Shown here one piece after another: positions 6,633-14,914 of a stretch of DNA of 32,959 nt; within the stretch, counting starts at the first letter, position 1, and each line of letters begins with the position of its first letter. A program made the translations under genes and the position numbers. The stretch is from an uncultured Verrucomicrobiales bacterium. Lineage in GTDB: Bacteria > Verrucomicrobiota > Verrucomicrobiia > Verrucomicrobiales > Akkermansiaceae. The notes under the pieces were generated by a model. That model saw only the letters and a list, made by a program, of their open reading frames with translations. It did no database searches and had not been told where the DNA came from. The stretch is from contig CAJQKQ010000058.1 in NCBI GenBank assembly GCA_905478925.1, positions 1-32,959 on the forward strand. Direction: 5' to 3'.

Positions 6633-8813
6633 ATGCCGTTCCGTCTCTCCAGCGACTACTCCCCCCAGGGCGACCAACACCAAGCGATCGAGAAGCTGGT
6701 AAAATCCCTGGAGGCTGGAAACAAGCACCAGACGCTGCTCGGCGTCACCGGATCGGGGAAAACCTTCACTATGGCGAACCTCATCGCCCGCCATGGAAAG
6801 CCGACGCTCATCATGAGCCACAACAAGACGCTGGCCGCGCAACTCTACTCCGAGTTTAAAAATTTCTTCCCGCACAACGCGGTTGAGTATTTCGTATCCT
6901 ACTTCGATTACTACCAGCCGGAGGCCTATATTCCGCGCTCCGATACCTACATCGAGAAGGATTCCTCGGTGAACGAGGAGATCGAACGGCTTCGGCTTTC
7001 CACCATGGGCTCGCTGCTCACCCGCGAGGACACCATCGTCATCGCCTCGGTCTCCTGCATCTATGGTTTGGGCTCGCCGGAGGACTACAAGGACATGATG
7101 TTCCCGGTCTGGACGGGGCAGCAGATCACACGCGAGGAATTGCTCAACGCCTTGGTCAGCTTGCTATTTGAAAGGAACGACATCGCCTTCGGTCGCGGCA
7201 AATACCGGGTGAGAGGGGACGTTGTTGAAGTCCACCCAGCCTATCTCGATGAAACGGCAATCCGTATTGAGTTTTTCGGCGACGAGGTGGAGCGCGTCTC
7301 CTCGATTCACACCACCAGCGGAAACGTCGTAGAAGTCCTCGAAAGCCACACCCTTTACCCAGCGAAGCAGTTCATCACTGCCGGGGATAAAATGAAAACG
7401 GCGATCGGTAAAATCCGCAAGGAGCTCGACCAACGCATCCCCGAGTTGGAGAAAGAAGGCAAGCTCATCGAAGCTCAGCGGCTCCGCATGCGAACGGAAT
7501 ACGATCTGGAAATGATGACGGAGATGGGTTTCTGTCAGGGTATCGAGAACTATTCCCGCCACCTCACCGGACGCCCACCCGGCTCACGACCCCACACACT
7601 CCTCGATTTCTTTCCGCGCGATTTCCTTTTGCTCGTCGATGAATCCCACGCCTCCATCCCGCAGATCGGCGGTATGTTTGAGGGTGATAAATCCCGCAAG
7701 ACCACGCTCGTCGAGCACGGCTTCCGGCTGCCCTCAGCGATGGACAACCGCCCGCTGCGCTTCGACGAGTTCATGCATATGACGAACCAGCGCGTCTATG
7801 TCTCCGCCACTCCCGGCGTTTTCGATATCGTCAATTCCCGCCCGGAAAACAAAAATTACATTCCGGTGAAGCCTCGTCCTGGCGACAACGATTTCATTCC
7901 TTTCGATTTAAAGAAAATCAAGATCAAGTCCTCGGGGAATGCGGAGGCGATCGCCGATTTTGATCCGGAGAAACGAGGCACGCACCTCGTCGTCGAGCAG
8001 ATCATCCGTCCCACTGGCTTGCTCGATCCCATACTCACCCTGCGTCCGCTCAAGGGGCAAATCGACGAAACCATCGAGCTCTGTCGTCAGCGGGTGGAGA
8101 AAGGCGAGCGAGTGCTCGTCACCACCCTGACCAAGAAAACCTCTGAGGATCTCGCAGAGTATCTTTCCTCCACTGGCCTCAAATGCCGCTACCTCCACTC
8201 CGATATCGATGCGATCGAGCGGGTGGAAATCCTCCGCCAACTCCGTGCTGCAACCTTCGATATCCTGATCGGTATCAATCTGCTCCGGGAAGGACTCGAC
8301 CTCCCCGAGGTCTCGCTCGTCTGTATTCTCGATGCGGATAAGGAGGGTTTCCTCCGCAACGAAACCTCCCTCATCCAGACCGCAGGTCGTGCCGCGCGGC
8401 ACATCAACGGTGAGTGCGTGCTGTTCGCCGATGTTGTCACCGATTCCATCCAGGCTCTGATCAATATCACCGAGTACCGCCGCGCCCGCCAGATTGCCCA
8501 CAACGAGGAATACGGCATCACCCCGAGATCTGTCATCCGCTCCGTCCAGCAAAGCCTCCATACTTACGAGAAAGGCAAGGCTAGTGCCGAGAAGCTCAAC
8601 GCCTCTATCGTCGCCGAGGACGAGAATGCTTATGACAAGCTGAAGGTGATCTCCGAACTTGAGCAGGAAATGCGCGATGCCTCATCGAAGCTGGAATTCG
8701 AACGGGCGGCGCACCTGCGGGATCAGATCGCGACGCTGAAGAATGACACTCCGGTCATGCCGCCGCAGAAGAAGGTGAAGTATGGGAAGAAGCGTGCCAA
8801 GAAGAAGGGCTGA
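6633..8813 (+). CDS. uvrB: UvrABC excinuclease subunit B
   Basis: UvrB is the damage-verifying helicase-like subunit of nucleotide excision repair; UvrA loads it on DNA and it recruits UvrC. I start it at the ATG at 6633 (MPFRLSSDYSPQGDQ), matching the family's N-terminus, giving 726 residues. Visible are Walker A GVTGSGKT (residues 37-44), the beta-hairpin region FDYYQPEAYIP used for strand separation, Walker B DESH, the SATPG segment of the helicase core, and the GINLLREGLDLPEVSLV and QTAGRAARH helicase motifs. A C-terminal UVR domain follows (ISELEQEMRDASSKLEFERAA) with a short Lys-rich tail, which makes it somewhat longer than usual. It stands alone on the plus strand and converges with thiG. 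No close uvrA or uvrC is in the window, as is normal. Confidence 0.97.
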   Translation: MPFRLSSDYSPQGDQHQAIEKLVKSLEAGNKHQTLLGVTGSGKTFTMANLIARHGKPTLIMSHNKTLAAQLYSEFKNFFPHNAVEYFVSYFDYYQPEAYIPRSDTYIEKDSSVNEEIERLRLSTMGSLLTREDTIVIASVSCIYGLGSPEDYKDMMFPVWTGQQITREELLNALVSLLFERNDIAFGRGKYRVRGDVVEVHPAYLDETAIRIEFFGDEVERVSSIHTTSGNVVEVLESHTLYPAKQFITAGDKMKTAIGKIRKELDQRIPELEKEGKLIEAQRLRMRTEYDLEMMTEMGFCQGIENYSRHLTGRPPGSRPHTLLDFFPRDFLLLVDESHASIPQIGGMFEGDKSRKTTLVEHGFRLPSAMDNRPLRFDEFMHMTNQRVYVSATPGVFDIVNSRPENKNYIPVKPRPGDNDFIPFDLKKIKIKSSGNAEAIADFDPEKRGTHLVVEQIIRPTGLLDPILTLRPLKGQIDETIELCRQRVEKGERVLVTTLTKKTSEDLAEYLSSTGLKCRYLHSDIDAIERVEILRQLRAATFDILIGINLLREGLDLPEVSLVCILDADKEGFLRNETSLIQTAGRAARHINGECVLFADVVTDSIQALINITEYRRARQIAHNEEYGITPRSVIRSVQQSLHTYEKGKASAEKLNASIVAEDENAYDKLKVISELEQEMRDASSKLEFERAAHLRDQIATLKNDTPVMPPQKKVKYGKKRAKKKG

Positions 8814-8830
8814 GAGCCTATGTCAAAGGT

Positions 8831-8852
8831 ACGGTCGGTATGGCTCGACCGT
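8831..8852. terminator. Hairpin between convergent uvrB and thiG
   Basis: ACGGTCG, an 8-nt loop and CGACCGT form a perfect 7-bp stem 17 bp after the uvrB stop. No U-run follows on the plus strand, so it is at best a weak or factor-assisted terminator. Confidence 0.4.
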
Positions 8853-8926
8853 CCCAATTTAAAACCCCAAGGGCATGGAAGTTCTCGCGTGAGTGAACCC
8901 GTGAACCGCCGTCAGATTTCTGAAGT

Positions 8927-8966
8927 GGGGCAACCGAGCCGGATTGCCCCTACCGGTGGTAGGGCT
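8927..8966. terminator. Second hairpin cluster between uvrB and thiG
   Basis: GGGGCAA (8927-8933) pairs with TTGCCCC (8944-8950) around a 10-nt loop. An overlapping alternative stem pairs GCCCCTACC (8947-8955) with GGTAGGGC (8959-8966), with one bulge. It lies just past the thiG stop on the minus strand, so it probably ends thiG transcription. The two stems exclude each other; no U-tract is seen. Confidence 0.4.
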
Positions 8967-8973
8967 GGCTGCC

Positions 8974-9747
8974 TCACTCGTCCAGAAAGCCAGTGAGTGG
9001 GCTTGTCGGGTGGGCGGTTTCGGAGGGCTGGGGAAGGCCGAGTTCGAAGGCGGTGCGGCCGGCCTCTACGGCCTGCTTGAAGGCGATAGCCATTTTTTCC
9101 GGGTCGGAGGCGATGGCGATGGCGGTGTTGACGAGGACGGCATCGGCGCCGAGTTCCATGGCCTCGGCGGCGTGGGATGGGGCACCGATCCCGGCATCGA
9201 CGACGACGGGGACGGTAGCCTGGGCGATGATGATGGCGATCTGGTCACGGGTGGTGATGCCTTTGTTGGAACCGATGGGGGAGCCGAGGGGCATGACGGT
9301 GGAACAACCGGCTTCCTGGAGGCGCTTGGCGAGGACGGGATCCGCATTGATGTAGGGGAGGACGGTGAAGCCTTCCTTTATAAGGATTTCCGCGGCTTTG
9401 AGCGTCTCGATGGGATCGGGGAGGAGGTAGGTGGGATCCGGGTGGATCTCCAGCTTGATCCATTTCGGCAGGCCGGCGGAGTGGGCGAGGCGGGCGAGGC
9501 GGACGGCTTCCTCCGCGTTCATGGCTCCGCTGGTGTTGGCGAGGAGGAGATATTTCTCCGGATCGACGAAATCGAGGATGTTGGCGAAGGGGTCGCCCTT
9601 TCCGGAGAGGTCGGCGCGGCGGAGGGCGACGGTGACGATCTCCGTTCCCGAGGCGGCGAGGGCGTCGCTCATGGATTCGTTGGAGGGGAATTTTCCGGTG
9701 CCGAGGAAGAGGCGGGAGGAGAAGGTGCGGTCTGCGATTTTTAACAT
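8974..9747 (-). CDS. thiG: Thiazole synthase
   Basis: ThiG builds the thiazole phosphate of thiamine from deoxyxylulose phosphate, dehydroglycine and the sulfur carried by ThiS. The 257-residue length and sequence fit the family: [11 protein letters not shown] at the N-terminus, VTVALRR, the WIKLEIHPD segment whose Lys forms the Schiff base with the sugar, [48 protein letters not shown] and [10 protein letters not shown]. The start at 9747 is the family start. It is the last gene of a minus-strand run, 16 bp after a HAD phosphatase. No thiS, thiF, thiH/thiO, thiE or thiC lies in the window, so the pathway is dispersed. I found no THI-box riboswitch ahead of this run. Confidence 0.97.
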   Translation of the reverse strand: MLKIADRTFSSRLFLGTGKFPSNESMSDALAASGTEIVTVALRRADLSGKGDPFANILDFVDPEKYLLLANTSGAMNAEEAVRLARLAHSAGLPKWIKLEIHPDPTYLLPDPIETLKAAEILIKEGFTVLPYINADPVLAKRLQEAGCSTVMPLGSPIGSNKGITTRDQIAIIIAQATVPVVVDAGIGAPSHAAEAMELGADAVLVNTAIAIASDPEKMAIAFKQAVEAGRTAFELGLPQPSETAHPTSPLTGFLDE

Positions 9748-9763
9748 CAGAGTTTGCGAGTGT

Positions 9764-10378
9764 TCAGTTTGAAGTTTTCAGGGAAGCGAGTTGCTCTGGA
9801 AGCCAGTGCTCGAACGCCTTGTGGTTGTCGAGGTTGTATTGGTGGGTGCGAAACCCGAAGGCATCGCCGGTGGCGATGTTGGCGGGGAGGTCGTCGATGT
9901 AGAGGGTGTTTTCGGGGACGATGGAGTGTTTGTCGATGGCGTGTTGGTAGATTTCCGGGTGGGGCTTTATGGAATCGACCTCGAAGGAGAGGATGGAGCC
10001 GTGGAAGAGGGAGAATTCTGGGTAGGCTTCGAAGACCCAAGGGCAGTGGATTGCGTTGGTGTTGGAGAAGAGGATGAGGCGGTGGCCTTCGGTGGCGAGC
10101 TTGCGGACGGTTTCCCACATCGGCAGGTTGGGGGTGAAAATGTTCTGCCACGCGGTGTGGAATTCGTCCGGCGTGGCATCGGTTCCGAGGATCTCGATGG
10201 CCCAGGTGGTGTAATCTGATACCGCGATCCGTCCGGTTTCGAACTCGTCTTTCTTTTCGAGGAGTTTTTCGAGGGAGGTGGTCGGGTCGGGATGATCTGC
10301 GGGGAGCAGCTTGGAGAGGGATGATTCGAAGTCGAAGTCCAGCAGGACTTTTCCGATGTCGAAGAGAAAATCGGCCAT
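9764..10378 (-). CDS. HAD-superfamily phosphatase, YihX-like (subfamily IA)
   Basis: The ATG at 10378 ([12 protein letters not shown]) gives 204 residues and sits 4 bp after the stop of the upstream gene; the longer frame to 10423 overlaps that gene and was rejected. Motif I is FDIGKVL with the nucleophile Asp7. Gly replaces the usual second Asp, as is normal in YihX-type members. Motif II is LFSNTN, motif III is KPHPEIY and motif IV is YIDDLPANI. YihX-like enzymes hydrolyse small phosphate monoesters such as glucose-1-phosphate; the substrate here is not deducible. It lies between a glycolipid glycosyltransferase gene and thiG. It could act on a sugar phosphate linked to either, but this is only context. 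Confidence 0.85.
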   Translation of the reverse strand: MADFLFDIGKVLLDFDFESSLSKLLPADHPDPTTSLEKLLEKKDEFETGRIAVSDYTTWAIEILGTDATPDEFHTAWQNIFTPNLPMWETVRKLATEGHRLILFSNTNAIHCPWVFEAYPEFSLFHGSILSFEVDSIKPHPEIYQHAIDKHSIVPENTLYIDDLPANIATGDAFGFRTHQYNLDNHKAFEHWLPEQLASLKTSN

Positions 10379-10382
10379 GGGG

Positions 10383-11486
10383 TCAGGTGTGGGAGAGGAT
10401 AAATTTCGATGCTGTGATGGCACCGTCGTTGCAGTTGTGGTCGGCGAGAGCGGCTTTCATTTTGCGCCACTTCGCGGCGTCGTTGGCGAGTATTTCCGAG
10501 ACGGCTGCGGTGAGGTCTTTCGGGTTCTCGGCGAGATCCCCGGCACCGAGTTGCTGGAGGAGTTGGAGATTTCCCTCCTCCTGGCCGGGGACGAGGTGGT
10601 GGATGAGCATCGGGCAGCGGGCGGCGATGGCCTCGTGGACAGTCGCGCCGCCGGCTTTTCCAACGACCATGTGGTGCTTGTTGATGAGTTGTGGCACTTT
10701 CCTTGTCCAGCCGAGGAGTCGGACGCGGCCCGGGTAGGCTGCTTTGATCTCCCTGGCGCGAGATTGGAGGAGGCGAAAATTTTTCCCCATGACGATGGTG
10801 AGATGGATGTCGGGCGAGGCGTCGAGGAGAGCCTTGCTGTGGCGGCGGATGAACGGTTTCTTGGCGGTGGGGAAATAGAGGACGCGGAAGGGCTTGCACG
10901 GGTCGGAGCCATCCACCGGCGTGAGCTCGGAGAAGGTTGGATTTACGGGGAAGCCAGTGCTGATAATTTTCTCCTCGGAGATGCCCCAGCAGTGCATTGC
11001 TTCGAGAGTCGTCCGGTCGGTGACGAGGAACCAATCGGTGGGGGCGCGGAGCCATGAGGCGTTGATTTCGATGGAATCGGTGACGACTGTGAAGACCGGG
11101 AGCCTGTTTCCCGTTTCTCTGAAATGGCGTTCGAGGAAATAGGGATAAAGCGGATAGGTGGAAACGATCGCGTCGGGTTGCCATTCCGCGACGAGACCTT
11201 CAAGGTAGCTCTCGGGGCGGTGCATGAGCGGGATGTTAGGTCGCGAGAAATCGCACTTGTCGGTTGCCCTGTAGATTTTTTCCCAGACTCTCGGGAAATG
11301 GGTGGTCACCAGGCGGTAGCCCCACTGGATGACAGAGGTTGATTGCGGGGCGGAGAGGACGCAGGGATCCGCGACACGGGTCTCCGCACCCATGAGGTCA
11401 AGTGCGAGTGCTAGGTTCCGGGCCGCGCTGTTGTGGCCTTCGCCGAATGCGGCGGTGATGATGAGGATTCTCGGTTTCTTGGGCAT
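10383..11486 (-). CDS. MGDG-synthase/UgtP-like glycosyltransferase (GT28 type)
   Basis: This 367-residue protein has the GT-B architecture of diacylglycerol glucosyl/galactosyltransferases. The N-terminal domain opens with ILIITAAFGEGHNSAARNLA, the GxGH motif of MGDG synthases and UgtP, followed by YPLYPYFLERHF and VVTDSIEINASW. The C-terminal nucleotide-sugar domain has VVGKAGGATVHEAIAARCPM and LVPGQEEGN, which match the family's GG...E and PGQE signatures. Such enzymes transfer a hexose from UDP-sugar to diacylglycerol at the cytoplasmic membrane face. Sugar and lipid acceptor cannot be told from sequence. It is the first gene of the minus-strand run with a HAD phosphatase and thiG, and is divergent from 11564 across a 77-bp gap. 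Confidence 0.85.
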   Translation of the reverse strand: MPKKPRILIITAAFGEGHNSAARNLALALDLMGAETRVADPCVLSAPQSTSVIQWGYRLVTTHFPRVWEKIYRATDKCDFSRPNIPLMHRPESYLEGLVAEWQPDAIVSTYPLYPYFLERHFRETGNRLPVFTVVTDSIEINASWLRAPTDWFLVTDRTTLEAMHCWGISEEKIISTGFPVNPTFSELTPVDGSDPCKPFRVLYFPTAKKPFIRRHSKALLDASPDIHLTIVMGKNFRLLQSRAREIKAAYPGRVRLLGWTRKVPQLINKHHMVVGKAGGATVHEAIAARCPMLIHHLVPGQEEGNLQLLQQLGAGDLAENPKDLTAAVSEILANDAAKWRKMKAALADHNCNDGAITASKFILSHT

Positions 11487-11563
11487 CTCGCGGTTTCCGG
11501 GCGCACTTTAAGTGACAACGAGGCATTGCGTCTATCGACTTTTCTGCTTTCCTTTCCCTGCCG

Positions 11564-12658
11564 ATGGCAAAGGAAAAAGACAGGATCGAGCTCAAGCAGG
11601 TGGACGAGGAAGCCGAGAAGGTGAATCGTTTCGTCCGCTTGCATTCGGATGCGGTTGAGGAAGTGGAAGACTTGCCGCCTGTGAGGGTGGGTGAGAAAGA
11701 CACGCCTGAGGCGAGGCGGGATGCGACGCGGGAGGGATTCAAGAGGCGCTCCAATGAGCCGGATGTCGGGTCGTTGATCGAGGGGGAAGAAATTCAGGCC
11801 GAGGATCAGTGGGATGCTGCCGGTGGCAGGAACATGCCGTGGGGTTGGATTGCCCTTTTGGGGTGCATTTTTGCAGGCGGAATACTCTGGTCGCTCCTGG
11901 AGGTGAACCGGGCGAAAGACAGGCGGGGAATGTTGGTCGAAGAGGCGGAGAGTGTTCTGGAGAAGGAACATCGAGAGGAGATGGATGCGGAGCAGACGGT
12001 AGGGGTGATCGAGACAGCAGTGCAGAACTTCTTTGATTCCAGGTCAGTGGAGGAGATGCTCCGCTACGTGAGGCATCCGCTGCGGATGGTTCCCTTGATG
12101 GAGAAAGAATACAGGGAAAACCCGCCCATACCCCTGCGTTTCGAGAAAGTGCTCAGCATGGATCCGTTGACGATCGATAACCACGCCTCGTTCTGGATGG
12201 TGTCGTGCGAGCTTGAGGGAGCGCAGGTAAGGCAGGTATTGGTGGAGGTGGTTTCGTTAAATGAGGCCAAGGTGGATTGGGAAACGTATGTCTACCACCA
12301 GGCGATGGACTGGGATGAGTTTGCGAAATCGAGGCCCGGCGGGTTCACCGGGGATTTCCGGGTTTATGCGGAGCCGGACAATTACTACAGCTACGAGTTT
12401 GCGGACAGCGATGCCTTTGTCTCGTTCCGGCTCACGGCGCTCAATTCAGAAGATGTGCTTTACGGTTACGTTGACCGCGGTGGGGAAATAGCGAAGCGGA
12501 TGGCGCGGGTGTTTGCGCGGAACGGCGGGGGCGTGACGCCGATGATCCTGCGGCTGCACCTTCCCGAGGGCATCACCTCGAAACGCGGAGTCGTCGTGAA
12601 AGATATGATTTGCCCGCGGTGGCTTTTTGTCGAAAACCCGGAAGAGGACAATCCTTGA
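11564..12658 (+). CDS. Single-pass membrane protein of unknown function
   Basis: The 364-residue protein has a highly charged N-terminal ~90 residues (acidic and basic mixed, likely disordered, cytoplasmic), one membrane helix at about residues 91-112 (WGWIALLGCIFAGGILWSLL), a short coiled-coil-like stretch, and a soluble exterior domain. Residues ~148-185 (VIETAVQNFFDSRSVEEMLRYVRHP) resemble the first helices of an NTF2-like domain, followed by beta-rich sequence. I do not recognise a named family. It lies 14 bp before the Thr-type sulfatase-fold gene and is probably co-transcribed with it, so a shared role in modifying an envelope polymer or lipid is possible. The last ~50 bp carry in-frame ATG codons of the next gene's frame, which are not used as its start. 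Confidence 0.75.
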   Translation: MAKEKDRIELKQVDEEAEKVNRFVRLHSDAVEEVEDLPPVRVGEKDTPEARRDATREGFKRRSNEPDVGSLIEGEEIQAEDQWDAAGGRNMPWGWIALLGCIFAGGILWSLLEVNRAKDRRGMLVEEAESVLEKEHREEMDAEQTVGVIETAVQNFFDSRSVEEMLRYVRHPLRMVPLMEKEYRENPPIPLRFEKVLSMDPLTIDNHASFWMVSCELEGAQVRQVLVEVVSLNEAKVDWETYVYHQAMDWDEFAKSRPGGFTGDFRVYAEPDNYYSYEFADSDAFVSFRLTALNSEDVLYGYVDRGGEIAKRMARVFARNGGGVTPMILRLHLPEGITSKRGVVVKDMICPRWLFVENPEEDNP

Positions 12659-12672
12659 AGGGGGGCAGGGAC

Positions 12673-14823
12673 ATGGATCCGCGACGGTGCGTAAGGTTCG
12701 GTATGGCGGCATCCGGTGCGGGCTTATTTTTCCTGTTCCAATACTGTGTCGCGCTGCTGAGGCTGGGCACGCAGTCCAGCGGGATGAAGAACAAGTTTAG
12801 TGCACTCGCGCAGGATAAGTACATGGATTTCCTGATCTGGCAGAATGTCCAGGTGTTGATCGCCTATGTGATCCTCGCACTTGTCTTCACGCTCGTGTTG
12901 CAGCCCTACGTTTCGCTGCTGTGCCGCCGTTTCTCTATCGGGAAAACGCACTGGCGGCTGCTTGCGGTTGTGGCGGGGGCGTTCCTGATCCATGGCTATT
13001 TCACGCTGCGGTTGGTTGATACCCGGCCGTATTTCTTGGGCGATGCGAAGTTCGGGCACTGGTACTACGAGGTTCTCAATGTCGTGCCGGAGATGCTGAA
13101 GCCCGCCGTGTTTTTCGCGCTGTTCAAGGTGCTGCCTCTTGGTGTTGTGGCCTACGCGGTGTGGTGGCACTTGGGTAATCTTTCCCGGCGCGGTCGGATC
13201 GGACTCTCGGCAGCGGTTGCCGTGCTTGCGGCGGTGTTCGTTTGGAATAGTGGTTGGCTTGCCGGTGAAAGGAAAGCAGACGGTGGGCAAGGCGGCAGGC
13301 CGAATGTGATCATTATCGGCTCCGACTCCTTGCGCGGCGACAGGTTGGGCTGCAACGGCTACCGGCCACGGCGAACTGACGGCCTAGCGGCGGGCGGTGT
13401 CTCTCCGCGCATCGACGAACTGGCCTCGCGCTCCGCGAACCTTGTGAACTGTTTCACCCCCATCGCCTCGACTCTGGAGTCTGGTACCTCGCTGATGGCC
13501 TCGCAGTATCCGCATACGCACGGTCTGCGGCAGATGTATCCGGATGAGAAAAGGGTCAATGCGACCAAGGCGAGTATCGAACCACTGCCGCGCATCCTGG
13601 CGGGGAAGGGCTACGACACCGCAGCGTTCGGCGATTGGTGTGCGGGCTACTATGAGATGATGCCGATGGGCTTCGAACACGTCTCGGTTTCGAGTTTCGA
13701 CAACTTTAAGATCTACATGAGCCAGGCGGTGGTGATGGCGCATTTCGTGATCCCGCTCTACTTCGACCACCCGGCGGGCTATGCGGTTTTCCCGCAGCTC
13801 GGCTCCTTCGCGAATTTCGTCACCCCGGAGGTTGTCACGGACCGGGTGAAGGGGCGGATGGGAAAGGTCGCGGAAAGCGGTAAGCCGTTTTTCTGGCACG
13901 TATTCTATTCCTGCAACCACCTTCCCTATCGCAGTCCGGAGCCCTACTCCACCATGTTCGCCGATCCGGACTACACCGGGCCGAACAAAAGCGGCGTCGA
14001 TTTCGACATTGATTCTTTCATCGGCGGAACGGATCTTGAGAACAAGTGGAAGGCGCTCCCGGAAAAGGAGGTTCGCCAGATCCGCGATCTCTACGACGGC
14101 TGCACCCGGCAGCTCGACGACAATGTGGGGGAGATCCTCGACGCGCTGAAAGCCAACGGCCTCGACCAGAACACCATCGTCCTAGTCACTTCGGATCACG
14201 GCGACAATCTCTACGAGGAGGGCGTTACACTCGGCCACGGACTCACCTTTAACGGCGGTATGAGGGCGAACCACGTGCCGCTCGTATTCCATGTCCCCGG
14301 TGCGGAGGCGGTGAAAATCGATGCTCATGTCAGTATCATCGACATCGCCCCGACTATCGCGGATCTGCTCGGTGCGGAAAAGCCCGCCTCCTGGGAGGGA
14401 AATAGTTTCGCTGGCTGGCTGGCTGGCTCGGAGGAGCCGAAGAGCCGCGCCTACTACGGCGAGACCGGCTTCCCCTTCGTCCAGTTCCGCGTGCCGGGAA
14501 TCGAGCGACCCAAGCTCCCGCCGATGGATCACATGACTGGCATCGACGACTCCTTTAACTACCAGTTCGTCCTCAAAAAGGAGTATGAGTCGCCCCTCTC
14601 CGCCGCCAAGCAGCGCTGCCTGATGACGGATGATTGGAAGCTTATCTGCACCCCCGCGGCCGACGGATCCCGCCATTTCGCGCTGTTCTCCCTCGCCGGG
14701 GGCGTTTACAGCGAGAAAGACGTTTCGGAGGATAATCCGGCCATACTCGCCTCCATGAAAGCGGCGTTGGAGAAGTGGATGGATGAGAAAGTCGAGACCC
14801 CGGCGGAGGGGATCTTTCAATAA
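12673..14823 (+). CDS. Five-pass membrane sulfatase-fold enzyme with Thr nucleophile (LtaS/EptA-like)
   Basis: The start at 12673 follows a purine-rich GGGGGCAGGG stretch and fits the 14-bp gap; the longer frame from 12610 overlaps the previous gene. The 716-residue product has about five membrane helices in the first ~200 residues, then an alkaline-phosphatase/sulfatase domain (PF00884 style). Metal-site elements are visible: IIIGSDSLRGD (Asp218) and SDHGDNLYEEG (Asp508, His509), then LGHG. At the nucleophile position, aligned by the following SLMASQYPHTHG, there is Thr267 (TLESGTSL) where sulfatases have Cys/Ser in CxPSR. It therefore cannot be a formylglycine sulfatase. Five helices plus Thr is the layout of lipoteichoic acid synthases, and Thr is also used by phosphoethanolamine transferases. 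A phospho-group transferase acting on a lipid or glycan outside the membrane is the best inference. Confidence 0.82.
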   Translation: MDPRRCVRFGMAASGAGLFFLFQYCVALLRLGTQSSGMKNKFSALAQDKYMDFLIWQNVQVLIAYVILALVFTLVLQPYVSLLCRRFSIGKTHWRLLAVVAGAFLIHGYFTLRLVDTRPYFLGDAKFGHWYYEVLNVVPEMLKPAVFFALFKVLPLGVVAYAVWWHLGNLSRRGRIGLSAAVAVLAAVFVWNSGWLAGERKADGGQGGRPNVIIIGSDSLRGDRLGCNGYRPRRTDGLAAGGVSPRIDELASRSANLVNCFTPIASTLESGTSLMASQYPHTHGLRQMYPDEKRVNATKASIEPLPRILAGKGYDTAAFGDWCAGYYEMMPMGFEHVSVSSFDNFKIYMSQAVVMAHFVIPLYFDHPAGYAVFPQLGSFANFVTPEVVTDRVKGRMGKVAESGKPFFWHVFYSCNHLPYRSPEPYSTMFADPDYTGPNKSGVDFDIDSFIGGTDLENKWKALPEKEVRQIRDLYDGCTRQLDDNVGEILDALKANGLDQNTIVLVTSDHGDNLYEEGVTLGHGLTFNGGMRANHVPLVFHVPGAEAVKIDAHVSIIDIAPTIADLLGAEKPASWEGNSFAGWLAGSEEPKSRAYYGETGFPFVQFRVPGIERPKLPPMDHMTGIDDSFNYQFVLKKEYESPLSAAKQRCLMTDDWKLICTPAADGSRHFALFSLAGGVYSEKDVSEDNPAILASMKAALEKWMDEKVETPAEGIFQ

Positions 14824-14913
14824 GGAGAAGGATGTCTCCAATCCCTTGGCACAAGCGGAGTCTTCCGTGCCAGTCCTCCGCAAAGGGGTTGGGAAACACC
14901 CTTCTCCTTATTG
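14818..14913. repeat. 96-bp imperfect inverted repeat between convergent genes
   Basis: CAATAAGGAGAAGG (14818-14831) is matched perfectly by its complement at 14900-14913. The pairing continues inward with few mismatches (TGT, TCC, then CCCTT paired to AAGGG), giving arms of about 33 bp. The core holds further short stems (GGCAC/GTGCC and CGGAG/CTCCG). The left arm contains the stop codon of the membrane sulfatase-fold gene; the right arm ends 1 bp before the stop of the aminopeptidase gene. It probably acts as a bidirectional terminator or mRNA 3' stabiliser, although no U-run follows. A REP- or MITE-like repeat is the alternative. Confidence 0.75.
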
Positions 14914-14914
14914 G

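Noticed and set aside
8811..8925. Possible TPP riboswitch: CTGAGA at 8811-8816 and ACCCGTGAACC near 8897-8907 close to thiG
   Set aside because: The elements are on the plus strand after uvrB, while thiG is on the minus strand and ends here. CTGAGA includes the uvrB stop, the 5' pairing part is missing, and the GAACC part is not followed by TGATCTGG.
8944..9744. 266-codon plus-strand frame antisense to thiG
   Set aside because: Almost pure Gly/Asp/Glu/Val composition mirrors the thiG codons; no domain is visible and thiG is unmistakable.
9967..11184. 405-codon minus-strand frame across the HAD and glycosyltransferase genes
   Set aside because: Arg/Pro/His-rich, spans the junction of two well-defined genes in another frame, and has no motif.
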